A DNA stretch of 38,528 bases from Anaerophaga thermohalophila DSM 12881. Its GTDB lineage: Bacteria; Bacteroidota; Bacteroidia; Bacteroidales; Marinilabiliaceae. Under the pieces are notes generated by a model. The model was not told where the DNA came from. It saw only the letters and a list, made by a program, of their open reading frames with translations, and did not search any database. The translations under genes and the position numbers were made by a program. The stretch lies in NCBI RefSeq assembly GCF_000191885.1, contig NZ_AEWI01000040.1, positions 1 through 38,528 on the forward strand, in the 5' to 3' direction. Each line of letters opens with the position of its first letter. Within the stretch, counting starts at the first letter, position 1. Positions 28,087-36,025 of the stretch are shown one piece after another.

Positions 28087-28088
28087 AA

Positions 28089-28232
28089 TTCACCACAGAT
28101 GACACAGATTTACTCAGATTTAAAAAAGTAAAAGAGATGATTAGATTTGTAGATATAAGAGGGTAGATTCTTCGCTTCGCTCAGAATGACAGGAGCCCGG
28201 TGTCATTCTATGGAGGTAACGACGAAGAATCT
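28089..28232. repeat. CACCACAGAT block plus AGATTCTTCG inverted repeat
   Basis: TTCACCACAGATGACACAG, CAGATTTACTCAGATTTAA, GATGATTAGATTTGTAGATA, then AGATTCTTCGCTTCGCTCAG ... GACGAAGAATCT. Near-duplicate of 10438-10572, with a complete right arm. Confidence 0.85.
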
Positions 28233-28240
28233 GTTTCAAT

Positions 28241-28389
28241 TAGGCTGAGGTTCAGGCTGAGGTTAAGAGTTCACCACAGATAACACAGATTTACTCAGAT
28301 TTAACAATTATCAATAAGAGAGAGATTCTTCTCTTTCAGAATGACAGACTGTTTTACATGTCATTCTGAGGAGGAACAACGAAGAATCT
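28241..28389. repeat. Second composite: short hexamer array, CACCACAGAT block and inverted repeat
   Basis: GAGGCT/GAGGTT-type hexamers (28241-28268), TTCACCACAGATAACACAG (28270 onward), then AGATTCTTCT ... GACAGACTG ... GTCATTCTGAGG ... GAAGAATCT (28323-28389). Confidence 0.8.
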
Positions 28390-28452
28390 GTTTCCTGTTA
28401 CAACAAGTTTTTTTACCCGTTTTTTACCCTCCAAACATTTTTGGCCTTTGGA

Positions 28453-28525
28453 GAGGTTCTTCGCTTCGATCAGAATGACAGGAAGGCCGCTCTTGTCATT
28501 CTGAGGAGGTAACGACGAAGAATCT
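28453..28525. repeat. AGATTCTTCG inverted repeat, third copy in this block
   Basis: Left arm GAGGTTCTTCGCTTCG with CAGAATGACAG; right arm TGTCATTCTGAGGAGGTAAC then GACGAAGAATCTC. Confidence 0.8.
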
Positions 28526-28578
28526 CTTCCTATTAACCAACCAACAAGCAACCTCATCAATCAGTCTCCTTAATTCAA

Positions 28579-28612
28579 TTTGGTTTTATTCTAAATAAAA
28601 TTTTTATCTTTG
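28579..28612 (+). promoter_or_regulatory. Promoter of the Fur-family gene with an embedded palindrome
   Basis: TTTG (28579-28582) and TATCTTTG (28605-28612, perfect TAnnTTTG) are 22 bases apart. Between them lies TTTTATT-CTA-AATAAAA (28584-28600), a perfect 7+7 inverted repeat resembling Fur/PerR-type boxes, so binding would block RNA polymerase. Autoregulation is inferred. Confidence 0.55.
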
Positions 28613-28655
28613 CACGTAAAAGGTTCATTTTGTTATATTTTAATTGGATCGAGCT

Positions 28656-29135
28656 ATGAACAGGCCTTCAAATAAAGAAACGGTCAGACAAATATTCACG
28701 GAATATCTTCAGAAAAATGGCCATCGTAAAACACCCGAAAGATACGCCATCCTTGATGAGATATATTCCCGCGACGGTCATTTTGACATAGAGTCGCTCT
28801 ATATATTCATGAAAAACAAAAACTACAGGGTAAGTCGGGCAACCCTGTACAATACCATTGATTTATTACTCGATTGTAAACTGGTAATCAAACATCAATT
28901 TGGGAAGAATATCGCCCAGTTCGAAAAAGCATTTGAGACAAAGCAACACGACCATCTGATCTGTACCAACTGTGGAAAAGTAACAGAGTTTTGCGACCCC
29001 GGCATTCAAGTAGTGCTGGACAATGCTTCAAAAAATCTGGAATTCACCGTTTCGCAACATTCGCTTTATGTATATGGCCTTTGCAAAGAATGCCGCGAAA
29101 AAGCAAGTAAAAACGAAAAGAAAAACCGGGGTTAG
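28656..29135 (+). CDS. Fur-family metal-responsive transcription regulator
   Basis: 159 residues from the ATG at 28656; an in-frame TTG four codons earlier is a weaker start. An N-terminal winged helix (recognition part [17 protein letters not shown], about 57-73) is followed by a dimerisation domain with [16 protein letters not shown] (H98, H100, C103, C106) and C143/C146 (GLCKEC), the structural zinc pair arrangement of Fur, PerR and Zur proteins. Which metal or peroxide it senses cannot be decided from sequence alone. It precedes purA by 160 bases. Confidence 0.9.
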   Translation: MNRPSNKETVRQIFTEYLQKNGHRKTPERYAILDEIYSRDGHFDIESLYIFMKNKNYRVSRATLYNTIDLLLDCKLVIKHQFGKNIAQFEKAFETKQHDHLICTNCGKVTEFCDPGIQVVLDNASKNLEFTVSQHSLYVYGLCKECREKASKNEKKNRG

Positions 29136-29212
29136 AAGGCTCAAAATCATAAAATAGATGAATTAATTAAAACAAATTCAGGTTTTACCGTTTTATTTAT
29201 TTAATTTTACGC

Positions 29213-29252
29213 ATCGGAATGTCGACCACATTGGTAGGCCTTCCGATTTTTA
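29213..29252 (+). terminator. Possible weak terminator between the Fur-family gene and purA
   Basis: ATCGGAA (29213-29219) pairs with TTCCGAT (29241-29247), followed by TTTTATT. The loop is long (21 bases), so this is tentative; it might also be part of the purA leader. Confidence 0.3.
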
Positions 29253-29297
29253 TTGCTTTTAGATCAGACTCAATCATAAAAATCAAAGTATTACATA

Positions 29298-30560
29298 ATG
29301 AGTGTTGATGTTCTTTTAGGTCTGCAATGGGGTGATGAAGGAAAAGGAAAGGTAGTTGACGTTCTGACCCCAAAATACGACGTTATCACCCGTTTCCAGG
29401 GGGGGCCGAATGCCGGCCATACTTTGGAATTTGAAGGTAAAAAATTTGTCCTCCATAATATTCCTTCCGGCATATTTCAGGGAGATAAAATCAATGTAAT
29501 CGGCAATGGTGTTGTCCTGGACCCCATTATTTTTAAAGAAGAAATTGATGGTTTAAAAAAGCAGGGTATCGATCTGTCAAACAACCTCTTCATCTCAAAA
29601 AAGGCCCATCTTATTCTGCCGACACACCGTATCCTGGATGCAGCTTCGGAAGCAGCCAAAGGCAAAACCAGGATTGGCTCTACACTGAAGGGAATTGGAC
29701 CCGCTTATATGGACAAAACAGGCCGAAACGGCATCAGAGTGGGCGATATTTTATCCGGTTTCGATGAAAAATACACTTCCCTTAAGGAGAAACACATGAC
29801 ACTAATCAGCATGTACGGTTTCGACTACAATATGGAAGAATATGAAAAAGGTTTGAAAGAGGGCATCGAAACTCTGAAACAGTTTACACTCATCAACAGT
29901 GAACATGAAATGAATCGTTACCTGAGAGACGGACAGTCCATCCTTGCCGAGGGTGCACAGGGAACACTTCTGGATATAGATTTTGGTTCCTATCCCTATG
30001 TTACCTCATCTAACACGGTATGCGCCGGCGCTTGCATAGGAATGGGAATCTCTCCGCGTAACATTGGCGAAGTATACGGCATCTTTAAAGCCTATTGCAC
30101 AAGGGTTGGTTCCGGCCCCTTCCCTACCGAACTGTTTGATGAAGACGGAGAAAAAATGCGTAAAAACGGAAATGAGTTTGGAAGTACAACGGGTCGTCCA
30201 CGTCGTTGTGGCTGGCTCGATCTGGTTGCACTCAAATACAGTGTAATGATCAATGGCGTCACCCAGCTGATAATGACCAAAGGAGATGTATTGGGTTGCT
30301 TCGAAACCATAAAAATTGCAACGGCCTATAAAACAGACGTAGGCATCATTAATGAATTCCCGTTCGAACTGCCTGAAAATCTTGAACCTGTTTACAAAGA
30401 AATGCCGGGATGGCATTGCGATTTAACCAATGTCAGAACAGAAAAAGATTTTCCCAAGGAATTAAAGAACTATATTAAATTCATCGAAGATGAACTCGAA
30501 GTTCCTGTTACTATCGTTTCTGTCGGCCCGGACAGAGAACAAATCATTGTAAGAAAGTAG
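29298..30560 (+). CDS. purA: Adenylosuccinate synthetase
   Basis: A 420-residue enzyme of normal length that joins IMP and aspartate using GTP, the first committed step to AMP. The GTP loop GLQWGDEGKGK is at residues 8-18 (catalytic Asp13), NAGHT with the catalytic His41 follows, and other signatures are GSTLKGIGPAYMDK, LAEGAQGTLLDIDFGSYPYV and TTGRPRRCGWLD. All essential motifs are intact. Confidence 0.98.
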   Translation: MSVDVLLGLQWGDEGKGKVVDVLTPKYDVITRFQGGPNAGHTLEFEGKKFVLHNIPSGIFQGDKINVIGNGVVLDPIIFKEEIDGLKKQGIDLSNNLFISKKAHLILPTHRILDAASEAAKGKTRIGSTLKGIGPAYMDKTGRNGIRVGDILSGFDEKYTSLKEKHMTLISMYGFDYNMEEYEKGLKEGIETLKQFTLINSEHEMNRYLRDGQSILAEGAQGTLLDIDFGSYPYVTSSNTVCAGACIGMGISPRNIGEVYGIFKAYCTRVGSGPFPTELFDEDGEKMRKNGNEFGSTTGRPRRCGWLDLVALKYSVMINGVTQLIMTKGDVLGCFETIKIATAYKTDVGIINEFPFELPENLEPVYKEMPGWHCDLTNVRTEKDFPKELKNYIKFIEDELEVPVTIVSVGPDREQIIVRK

Positions 30561-30715
30561 ATTGCTCGTTTCATGATTTTTCTATCACCTATACAGAAAC
30601 TTCGGTAATGCCAATTTCTTTGACTAAAGCAACATAAATGAACAGCTGCTTTGCAAGTAAGAATATTTCCACAGTGAAAAATTTCGTCCGACCTTAAAAA
30701 TCAAATTTAATAGTG

Positions 30716-31156
30716 ATGAAGGTTCTCGTATTTTACACCAGACGATTTGCTTACAAGACTGCAGAACAAAACCTTTCTGATGAAGAAATTGCCTTGTTTT
30801 ATCCCGGATCCAAAGAAATTGTCCACGAAGCAGAACATACAAATTGCATCACGGCATTTATACAGATAGAGGCAGAGGATGAGGAAAAAGGATTGAAAAG
30901 TCGTGAAAAGAAACTGGCCAACCATCTGAAATGGGTAGCACGAAAGAATAATACATCATCCATTTTGCTTCATTCTTTTGCTCATTTATCAGCTTCCAAA
31001 GCATCATTAAAATTTACGGCTGAACTTTTCCATGCTGTAGAGGCAAGGCTTAAAAACGGCAATTATGAAGCCTCACAAACCCCATTTGGTTTTTTCCTCG
31101 ATCTGAACATGGAGGCACCAGGTTATTCCATGGCAAGAGTGTGGGGAGATTTATAA
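30716..31156 (+). CDS. Free-standing archaeal-type threonyl-tRNA synthetase editing domain
   Basis: A 146-residue protein (ATG at 30716; the GTG one codon earlier is less likely). The whole protein resembles the N-terminal editing domain of archaeal ThrRS, a relative of D-aminoacyl-tRNA deacylase: MKVLVFYTRRFAYK at the start, ILLHSFAHLSASKA (residues 83-96, with His86 and His90) and the closing QTPFGFFLDLNME (121-133). In archaea this fold removes serine mis-attached to tRNA-Thr. Here no synthetase domain follows, so it would act in trans, if active. Monocistronic. A tRNA-Thr gene lies 1.35 kb downstream, possibly by chance. Confidence 0.75.
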   Translation: MKVLVFYTRRFAYKTAEQNLSDEEIALFYPGSKEIVHEAEHTNCITAFIQIEAEDEEKGLKSREKKLANHLKWVARKNNTSSILLHSFAHLSASKASLKFTAELFHAVEARLKNGNYEASQTPFGFFLDLNMEAPGYSMARVWGDL

Positions 31157-31529
31157 GAGTTTGGTGTTGAGCGTTGCGAGTTTGGAGTTAAGGCTGTATT
31201 ACCCTTACCGCCAAAATACTCATCCCGAGGTAGGTTTTGTAAGGTTTAAAAAAAAATAAAAAGCACACTCGGGACTTCGGTTTTGGCGGCCACACAGGCA
31301 TTGCAACTGGCACTTTATGAACAGACACATTTTAAGTAAGACACTTTCCCGACTTTATAGACTGGATAATATGGATTATCTCCGTCATATTGCTAATTTT
31401 GTGGTTCAACATCTAAAGATTGAAAAAATATTATGACACGAGCATGACAGGGTTTGTTACAAAAGAACATGTATAAAACCCAATCATGCGAGTTCCATCA
31501 GACCAATAACTTAGACTTATTTTATACTG
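31157..31529. other. Spacer with a nested inverted repeat and a leader repeat
   Basis: Contains nested arms CCGCCAAAA (31208-31216)/TTTTGGCGG (31281-31289) and CCCGAG (31224-31229)/CTCGGG (31268-31273) around an A-rich centre. Then it has ACGAGCATGACA with TTGTTACAAAAGAACA (31439-31469) and the ATGAAA-ending leader. No gene recognised. Confidence 0.55.
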
Positions 31530-31534
31530 ATGAA
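31488..31534 (+). repeat. ATGAAA-ending leader repeat, copy 1
   Basis: GCGAGTTCCATCAGACC, then AATAACTTAGACTTATTTTA, then TACTGATGAAA. The ATG is the start codon of the next gene. Related copies lie at 34412, 34608 and, inverted, 38414. Confidence 0.75.
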
Positions 31535-32426
31535 ACCAACACTCCTGATACTTGCTGCAGGCATGGGCAGTCGCTACGGCGGACTGAAACAAATGGACGA
31601 ACTGGGCCCCCATGGAGAGTCTGTCATCGATTATTCGGTCTTTGATGCCATCCGGGCCGGGTTTGGTAAAGTTGTATTCGTCATCCGTCCTTCATTTGCG
31701 GAGGCTTTTAAAGAGCGATTCGAAAGCCGGTTGAAAGGTAAAATTGATACCGGATATGTCTATCAGGAACTGGACAACATCCCGGAAGGATTCAAGGTTC
31801 CTGAAGGTCGTGAGAAACCATGGGGAACCGGACACGCTATGCTCATGGCCAAAGATGTCATAAACGAACCATTTGCCATTATTAACGCGGACGACTTCTA
31901 CGGGAAAGAAGCCTACCAAAGTGCTGTGAATTTCATCAATAACCATCCTGCAGAAAATGAATATGCCATGATTGGCTACGCCCTTAAAAACACATTATCG
32001 GAACATGGAACCGTTTCTCGCGGAGTATGTAAAACCGACATCAATAACTATTTGAAAGAAGTTACTGAAAGAACTAAAATAGGATGGGAAGATGGTAAAA
32101 TCTATTTTTACGAGGGCAACCAAAAAACAGAGCTGACAGGCAATGAACCCGTCTCCATGAATTTCTGGATTTTTAAACCGTCTTTTTTCGACGAGCTTGA
32201 GAAAGGATTCATCAATTTCCTTAAAGAAAAAGGAGAAGAAAAAAAATCGGAATACTACTTTAATGTTTGCGCCGATGAACTCATAAAATCAGGCAAAGCC
32301 ACAACACTCGTTATTAACACCGATGCCAAATGGTTTGGTGTAACCTACAAGGAGGATAAACCTATTGTTCGGGAAAACCTTAAGAAATTGATTGAAAAAG
32401 GCGATTATCCCGAAAAATTGTGGTAA
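31530..32426 (+). CDS. NTP-transferase family sugar nucleotidyltransferase
   Basis: A 298-residue protein with the nucleotide-binding signature LILAAGMGSRYGGLKQMDEL (residues 5-24), PWGTGHAML (about 95) and INADDFYG (about 113), where the Asp residues bind the metal. This places it with GalU/RmlA-like pyrophosphorylases that make NDP-sugars, or with nucleotidyltransferases acting on other phosphorylated substrates. The specific sugar is not apparent. The start codon is part of a dispersed repeat, but MKPTLLILAAG is a typical start for the family. Confidence 0.85.
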   Translation: MKPTLLILAAGMGSRYGGLKQMDELGPHGESVIDYSVFDAIRAGFGKVVFVIRPSFAEAFKERFESRLKGKIDTGYVYQELDNIPEGFKVPEGREKPWGTGHAMLMAKDVINEPFAIINADDFYGKEAYQSAVNFINNHPAENEYAMIGYALKNTLSEHGTVSRGVCKTDINNYLKEVTERTKIGWEDGKIYFYEGNQKTELTGNEPVSMNFWIFKPSFFDELEKGFINFLKEKGEEKKSEYYFNVCADELIKSGKATTLVINTDAKWFGVTYKEDKPIVRENLKKLIEKGDYPEKLW

Positions 32427-32507
32427 TGTCTGTGATACTCGTTTTATTAAAAAACATGAACCCCGCCTAAAAGTCTCTTTAACCCCAGACTCACCAACAC
32501 AATATTG

Positions 32508-32581
32508 AGCCGGTGGGCGGATTTGAACCGCCGACCTGTTGTTTACGAAACAACCGCTCTGACCAACTGAGCTACACCGGC
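32508..32581 (-). tRNA. tRNA-Thr (anticodon CGT)
   Basis: The minus strand gives a cloverleaf: acceptor GCCGGTG/CACCGGC, D-arm AGCTCAGTTGGTCAGAGC, anticodon stem GTTGT/ACAAC with the loop TTCGTAA (anticodon CGT, reading ACG), and T-arm GGCGGTTCAAATCCGCC. Length is 74 with the discriminator base; CCA is not encoded. Confidence 0.95.
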
Positions 32582-33046
32582 AAAAAAATGGGTTGAGACA
32601 AAATCTAACGGTCAATGTTCAGTTACCAATTCTTGCAGAAAGGCAACAAAGCCGGGCGGACAAATTGACCAATTAATGAATCAGGGTGGACACCAGCAAC
32701 ACTCACCCTTTCTGCAGACCTCCCTAAAAGAGGAACTGCCTGTCCCGCAAAATGAAACCCGGATATCAGAACTCACTCCCTATACCAGAGAATTCTGCCT
32801 GGTATCCCGCCTATTCTTATTTCAATAACGCTTGTAAAAATAGCACTTTTCGAAACAACTTTCACCCAAATTGTGCAATTTTCACACACGACAAAGAAAT
32901 TGTAAGCTTTTCACCTCTCCAATTCGGTGAAAATCGACAATTTATAAGTCGGGGTGGATACCTAAGTAAAGCGCTTTTTTATTTCGTTCAAACCGCTCAA
33001 CTCAGGTTTTATCTGTTTGTTCAAATAAATTCCTTTTCAGAAAATA
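32582..33046. other. Gene-free interval between tRNA-Thr and nth
   Basis: No convincing gene; the plus-strand open frame across 32752-33204 runs antisense into nth. A CCCTAAAAGAGGAACTG motif (32726-32742) resembles one in the fold-back element at 15680. Confidence 0.5.
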
Positions 33047-33697
33047 CTAATCCCCCACACCATTTTGCTTTAAATAATATTTACACCACATTTTCAGGCC
33101 GCATTGGTCGCATTTGGGTTTTCTTGCCAGGCAAACATACCTGCCGTGCAGAATTAACCAGTGATGGGCAATGGGAAGCAAATCTTCAGGCAAATATTTT
33201 ATAAGCTGTTTTTCGGCTTCAATCGGAGTTTTGGCATTTACCGTTAGTCCAATTCGGGCAGATACTCTGAACACATGCGTGTCCACCGCCAGAACCGGCT
33301 TCTGATAAACCACGGATGCGATGACATTTGCTGTTTTTCGTCCAACACCAGGAAGTCTCTGCAGTTCCTTTACATCGTCGGGCACTTCACCATGAAATTC
33401 ATCACGAAGCATTTTAGCCATCCCCACCAGATGTTTACTTTTGTTATTGGGATAGCTGCAACTCTTTATCACTTCAAAAACCTCTTCCGGTGTTGCATCA
33501 GCCAGTTCATTCCAGGTAGGCCACTTTTCAAAAACAGCCGGAGTTATCATATTGACTCTTTTGTCGGTGCATTGTGCCGACAAGATAACAGCTACCAGCA
33601 ATTCAAAAGGATTGGTATATTTTAATTCGGTTTCAGCAACGGGCATATTTTCCTGAAACCAGGCAATAATATGTTTATAACGTTCTTCTCTTCTCAT
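33047..33697 (-). CDS. nth: Endonuclease III (DNA glycosylase/AP lyase)
   Basis: A 216-residue base-excision repair enzyme that removes oxidised pyrimidines. The helix-hairpin-helix LPGVGRKTANV carries catalytic Lys121, and VDTHVFRV carries Asp139. The [4Fe-4S] cluster ligands C189, C196, C199 and C205 follow the family spacing C-x6-C-x2-C-x5-C. Monocistronic on the minus strand. Confidence 0.97.
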   Translation of the reverse strand: MRREERYKHIIAWFQENMPVAETELKYTNPFELLVAVILSAQCTDKRVNMITPAVFEKWPTWNELADATPEEVFEVIKSCSYPNNKSKHLVGMAKMLRDEFHGEVPDDVKELQRLPGVGRKTANVIASVVYQKPVLAVDTHVFRVSARIGLTVNAKTPIEAEKQLIKYLPEDLLPIAHHWLILHGRYVCLARKPKCDQCGLKMWCKYYLKQNGVGD

Positions 33698-33785
33698 AGA
33701 ATCAAATAAACATTAAATAAACTCAGGGCCATGACCCCATTTGCACCAACAAGTCCCTGGACAGACAATTCACAGATATATGTTC

Positions 33786-33928
33786 TGAGTGCAGTATAAA
33801 AAGCATATTTTTGTCAAAATCAAGGCGTTTTAAATTTTTGTACCGGAGTTAACTTACTGTTAATGAGGATGCAAAAATTTAAAACAACAACGAGTTTGGC
33901 AACAAAGATGCTTTTTAGACCGGGCTCA
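33786..33928 (+). mobile_element. 143-bp fold-back element, copy 4
   Basis: Starts TGAGTGCAGTATAAAAAGCAT, ends ATGCTTTTTAGACCGGGCTCA. The sequence is close to the copy at 18288. It is flanked on both sides by TGTTC, which may be a 5-bp target-site duplication. Confidence 0.85.
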
Positions 33929-34146
33929 TGTTCTTTAAAAAATTATCAATAGAGACAAACATAATTTAGGTGTATTTGACAAAGTTAAGCAAGCTTAAAA
34001 ACGCAAACAAACTGATTTGAATTATAATCATAATTTATTAACAAACATTTTACCTTGATTTTTTGTTTTTACTACCAAAAAGCAACAATTTTAGGCTGAC
34101 AAACTCAATGAAGATGATCAGTGGAAACCGCAAAATTTCAACTATG

Positions 34147-34325
34147 GATTTAGGTTGCTAAGTTGTTAGGATTGTTAGGTTGCTAAGTTGTTAGAATTAT
34201 TAGGATTGTTAGATGATGTAATAACATATAACATTCTAACAAATTAACAAATTAATAACTTTACAAATTAACAAAAATAACAAGTTTAACAACTTAACAA
34301 TACTAACAACTCTAACAACTTAATA
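34147..34325. repeat. Imperfect TTAGGATTG / CTAACAAC repeat zone
   Basis: The left half repeats units such as TTGTTAGGA and TTGCTAAG. The right half repeats TAACAACT and AATTAACA, in effect the reverse complement, so the zone could form a large loose hairpin. Similar units occur before the gene at 22885. Confidence 0.65.
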
Positions 34326-34411
34326 TCCGTAGTCGTAACAACTTACTAAATGTAAGATGAAATGAATTTAGACATGTTTACTACAATAAGAATTTGTATA
34401 AGTTCATACAT

Positions 34412-34500
34412 GCAAGTTCCATTCGACTAATAACTTAAATAAATTATATACGGATGAAACGAGCATGACAAAGATTGTCACAAAAGAACAGTATAATTAA
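34412..34500 (+). repeat. Leader repeat copy 2 with an ACGAGCATGACA block
   Basis: GCAAGTTCCATTCGACTAAT, AACTTAAATAAATTATATAC, GGATGAAACGAGCATGACA, then TTGTCACAAAAGAACAGTAT. The same pieces occur in another order at 31439-31534. Here the ATG leads only to a 4-codon frame. Confidence 0.65.
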
Positions 34501-34534
34501 CCTCTAATCATCTAAGAAATCAAAGACAGGTAAC

Positions 34535-34603
34535 AGATTCTTCGTCGTTACCTCCTCAGAATGACATTAGACAGTCTGTCATTCTGAGAGGAGCGAAGAA
34601 TCT
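34535..34603. repeat. Complete AGATTCTTCG inverted repeat
   Basis: AGATTCTTCGTCGTTACCTC with CTCAGAATGACA on the left; TGTCATTCTGAGAGGAGCG with AAGAATCT on the right. Confidence 0.85.
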
Positions 34604-34607
34604 AAAA

Positions 34608-34669
34608 TCAATTAAAGCATAATAAATTGCATCATTCCAATAACTTAGACTAATTTTATACGGATGAAA
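34608..34669 (+). repeat. ATGAAA-ending leader repeat, copy 3
   Basis: AATTAAAGCATAATAAATTG, CATCATTCCAATAACTTAG, ACTAATTTTATACGGATGAA. It supplies the ATG of the alkaline phosphatase gene and is nearly identical to an inverted copy at 38414-38474; both follow an AGATTCTTCG inverted repeat. Confidence 0.8.
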
Positions 34670-35815
34670 TCAAAAATATTGTCATTGCTGTTGTTCTTTT
34701 TCATAGCAATTGGAGCAACCGGCCAGGAAGATTACAAAGACAAAAGAAATCTCAAAGAGGCTTTTATTAACAATCAGAAGCATGAGGTTGTAAAAATCCC
34801 GGAAGTCTCTTTCCCCCAGGGGCAAAAACCAAAAAACATTATCCTGATGATTGGTGACGGAATGGGAACGGCTCAAATATTTGCAGCCTACACAGCCAAC
34901 GGAGGCAGACTTAATATTACAAATATGCCATATTCCGGATTCATTACCACTCAGAGCTCAGACAATTATATTACCGATTCGGCTGCCGGAGGTACAGCAT
35001 TTTCAGCAGGAGAAAAGACATACAACGGGGCCATTGCAGTCGATGTAAACAATCAGCCGCTTACAACTATTCTCGAATATGCAGAACAAAACGGCTTATC
35101 GACAGGACTGGTATCATCGTCGGCTATCACTCACGCCACGCCTGCCTCTTTCATCGCTCACAACGAATCACGAAACAACTACGAAGACATAGCTGCCGAT
35201 TTTCTGAAAACCGATATTGATATATTTATTGGCGGTGGTAAAAGTTTTTTCAATGAGCGTGAGGACCACAGAAACCTCCTCGAAGAATTGGAAAACAAAA
35301 ACTACCGGATTTTCAACTCACTTGAAGAAGCTTCAGAAACCAATGATGCACCAATGGCCATATTAACAGCTCCAAAGCACAACCCTCGCTGGCCGGAAAG
35401 AGGAGAACTTATTCCCGAAGGTACGGAAAAAGCAATCAAAGTACTTAATAAAAACGACAAAGGCTACTTCCTGATGGTGGAAGGTTCTCAAATTGACTGG
35501 GGAGGACACGAAAACAACACGGCTTATATCGTTGAAGAAGCGCTTGACTTCGACCGGGCAGTTGGTAAAGCTTTAGAATTGGCTTCCAGTGACGGTGAAA
35601 CATTGGTCATTGTTACCGCCGATCATGAAACCAGTGGCATGTCCATTAACAGTGGCGACTTTGAAAAGGGAGAAATCCATGCCAAATACACTACCGGCGA
35701 ACATACCGGAATAATGGTGCCTGTCTTTGCTTTTGGTCCCGGGGCCGAACATTTTACAGGTGTTATGAAAAACACGGATATTTTTCATAAAATGTATCAA
35801 CTCTTCGGTTTTTAA
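34664..35815 (+). CDS. Secreted alkaline phosphatase
   Basis: A 383-residue member of the alkaline phosphatase family (PhoA-type fold). It has a signal peptide (about 1-20, ending IGATGQ). Metal and active-site motifs are intact: LMIGDGMG (Asp65), DSAAGGTA with the nucleophile Ser106, SSAITHATPAS, EGSQIDWGGHENN, VTADHETSG, and GEHTG near the end. It releases phosphate from organic phosphates outside the cytoplasm. The start codon lies in a dispersed leader repeat; no Pho-box-like sequence was recognised. A terminator follows. Confidence 0.94.
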   Translation: MKSKILSLLLFFFIAIGATGQEDYKDKRNLKEAFINNQKHEVVKIPEVSFPQGQKPKNIILMIGDGMGTAQIFAAYTANGGRLNITNMPYSGFITTQSSDNYITDSAAGGTAFSAGEKTYNGAIAVDVNNQPLTTILEYAEQNGLSTGLVSSSAITHATPASFIAHNESRNNYEDIAADFLKTDIDIFIGGGKSFFNEREDHRNLLEELENKNYRIFNSLEEASETNDAPMAILTAPKHNPRWPERGELIPEGTEKAIKVLNKNDKGYFLMVEGSQIDWGGHENNTAYIVEEALDFDRAVGKALELASSDGETLVIVTADHETSGMSINSGDFEKGEIHAKYTTGEHTGIMVPVFAFGPGAEHFTGVMKNTDIFHKMYQLFGF

Positions 35816-35936
35816 TTTCCTCTCAGGAATTTAGATAAAAACAGGCAGAAGGCAGTAGCACAGGCCAGAGAGCCGGGAGCAAAGAGCCGGAGAGCGAAAT
35901 TTAAAAATGACACCATAAAAACCAATCGACTCACTG

Positions 35937-35970
35937 AACCGGGGCATTTTTTCTGTCCCGGTTTTATTGT
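35937..35970 (+). terminator. Rho-independent terminator after the phosphatase gene
   Basis: AACCGGG pairs with CCCGGTT across a 13-base loop, followed by TTATTGTTTTT. Confidence 0.65.
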
Positions 35971-35996
35971 TTTTAATCCGAAAACTTATATATTCG
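35967..35996 (+). promoter_or_regulatory. Promoter of the secreted nitroreductase gene
   Basis: TTG (35967-35969), 19 bases, then TATATTCG (35989-35996), one mismatch from TAnnTTTG, ending 29 bases before the ATG. Spacing fits the Bacteroidota promoter. Confidence 0.5.
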
Positions 35997-36025
35997 TCCA
36001 AGAATAAACTCAAAATCAAAACGCT

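Larger units (their letters stand above)
27989..28655. other. Long repeat block between rsh and the Fur-family gene
   Basis: About 570 bases made almost wholly of dispersed repeats (two hexamer arrays, two CACCACAGAT blocks, three AGATTCTTCG inverted repeats), then about 90 bases holding the Fur-family promoter. No gene. Confidence 0.75.
33698..34663. other. 966-base repeat-filled interval
   Basis: No gene seen. Contents in order: fold-back element, AT-rich stretch, imperfect TTGTTAGG/CTAACAAC repeat zone, leader repeat copy 2 with ACGAGCATGACA, an AGATTCTTCG inverted repeat, and leader repeat copy 3 reaching the phosphatase start. Confidence 0.7.

Noticed and set aside
29213..29252. A purine riboswitch before purA
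   Set aside because: Only a 7-bp stem with a long loop is visible; no three-way junction or conserved purine-aptamer core.
31208..31469. A possible riboswitch before the nucleotidyltransferase gene
   Set aside because: The hairpin is 240 bases from the start, no known riboswitch core was recognised, and the leader next to the start is a dispersed repeat.
32752..33204. A 150-codon plus-strand frame
   Set aside because: Its end is antisense to nth, it has no recognisable motif, and it starts in non-coding-like sequence.
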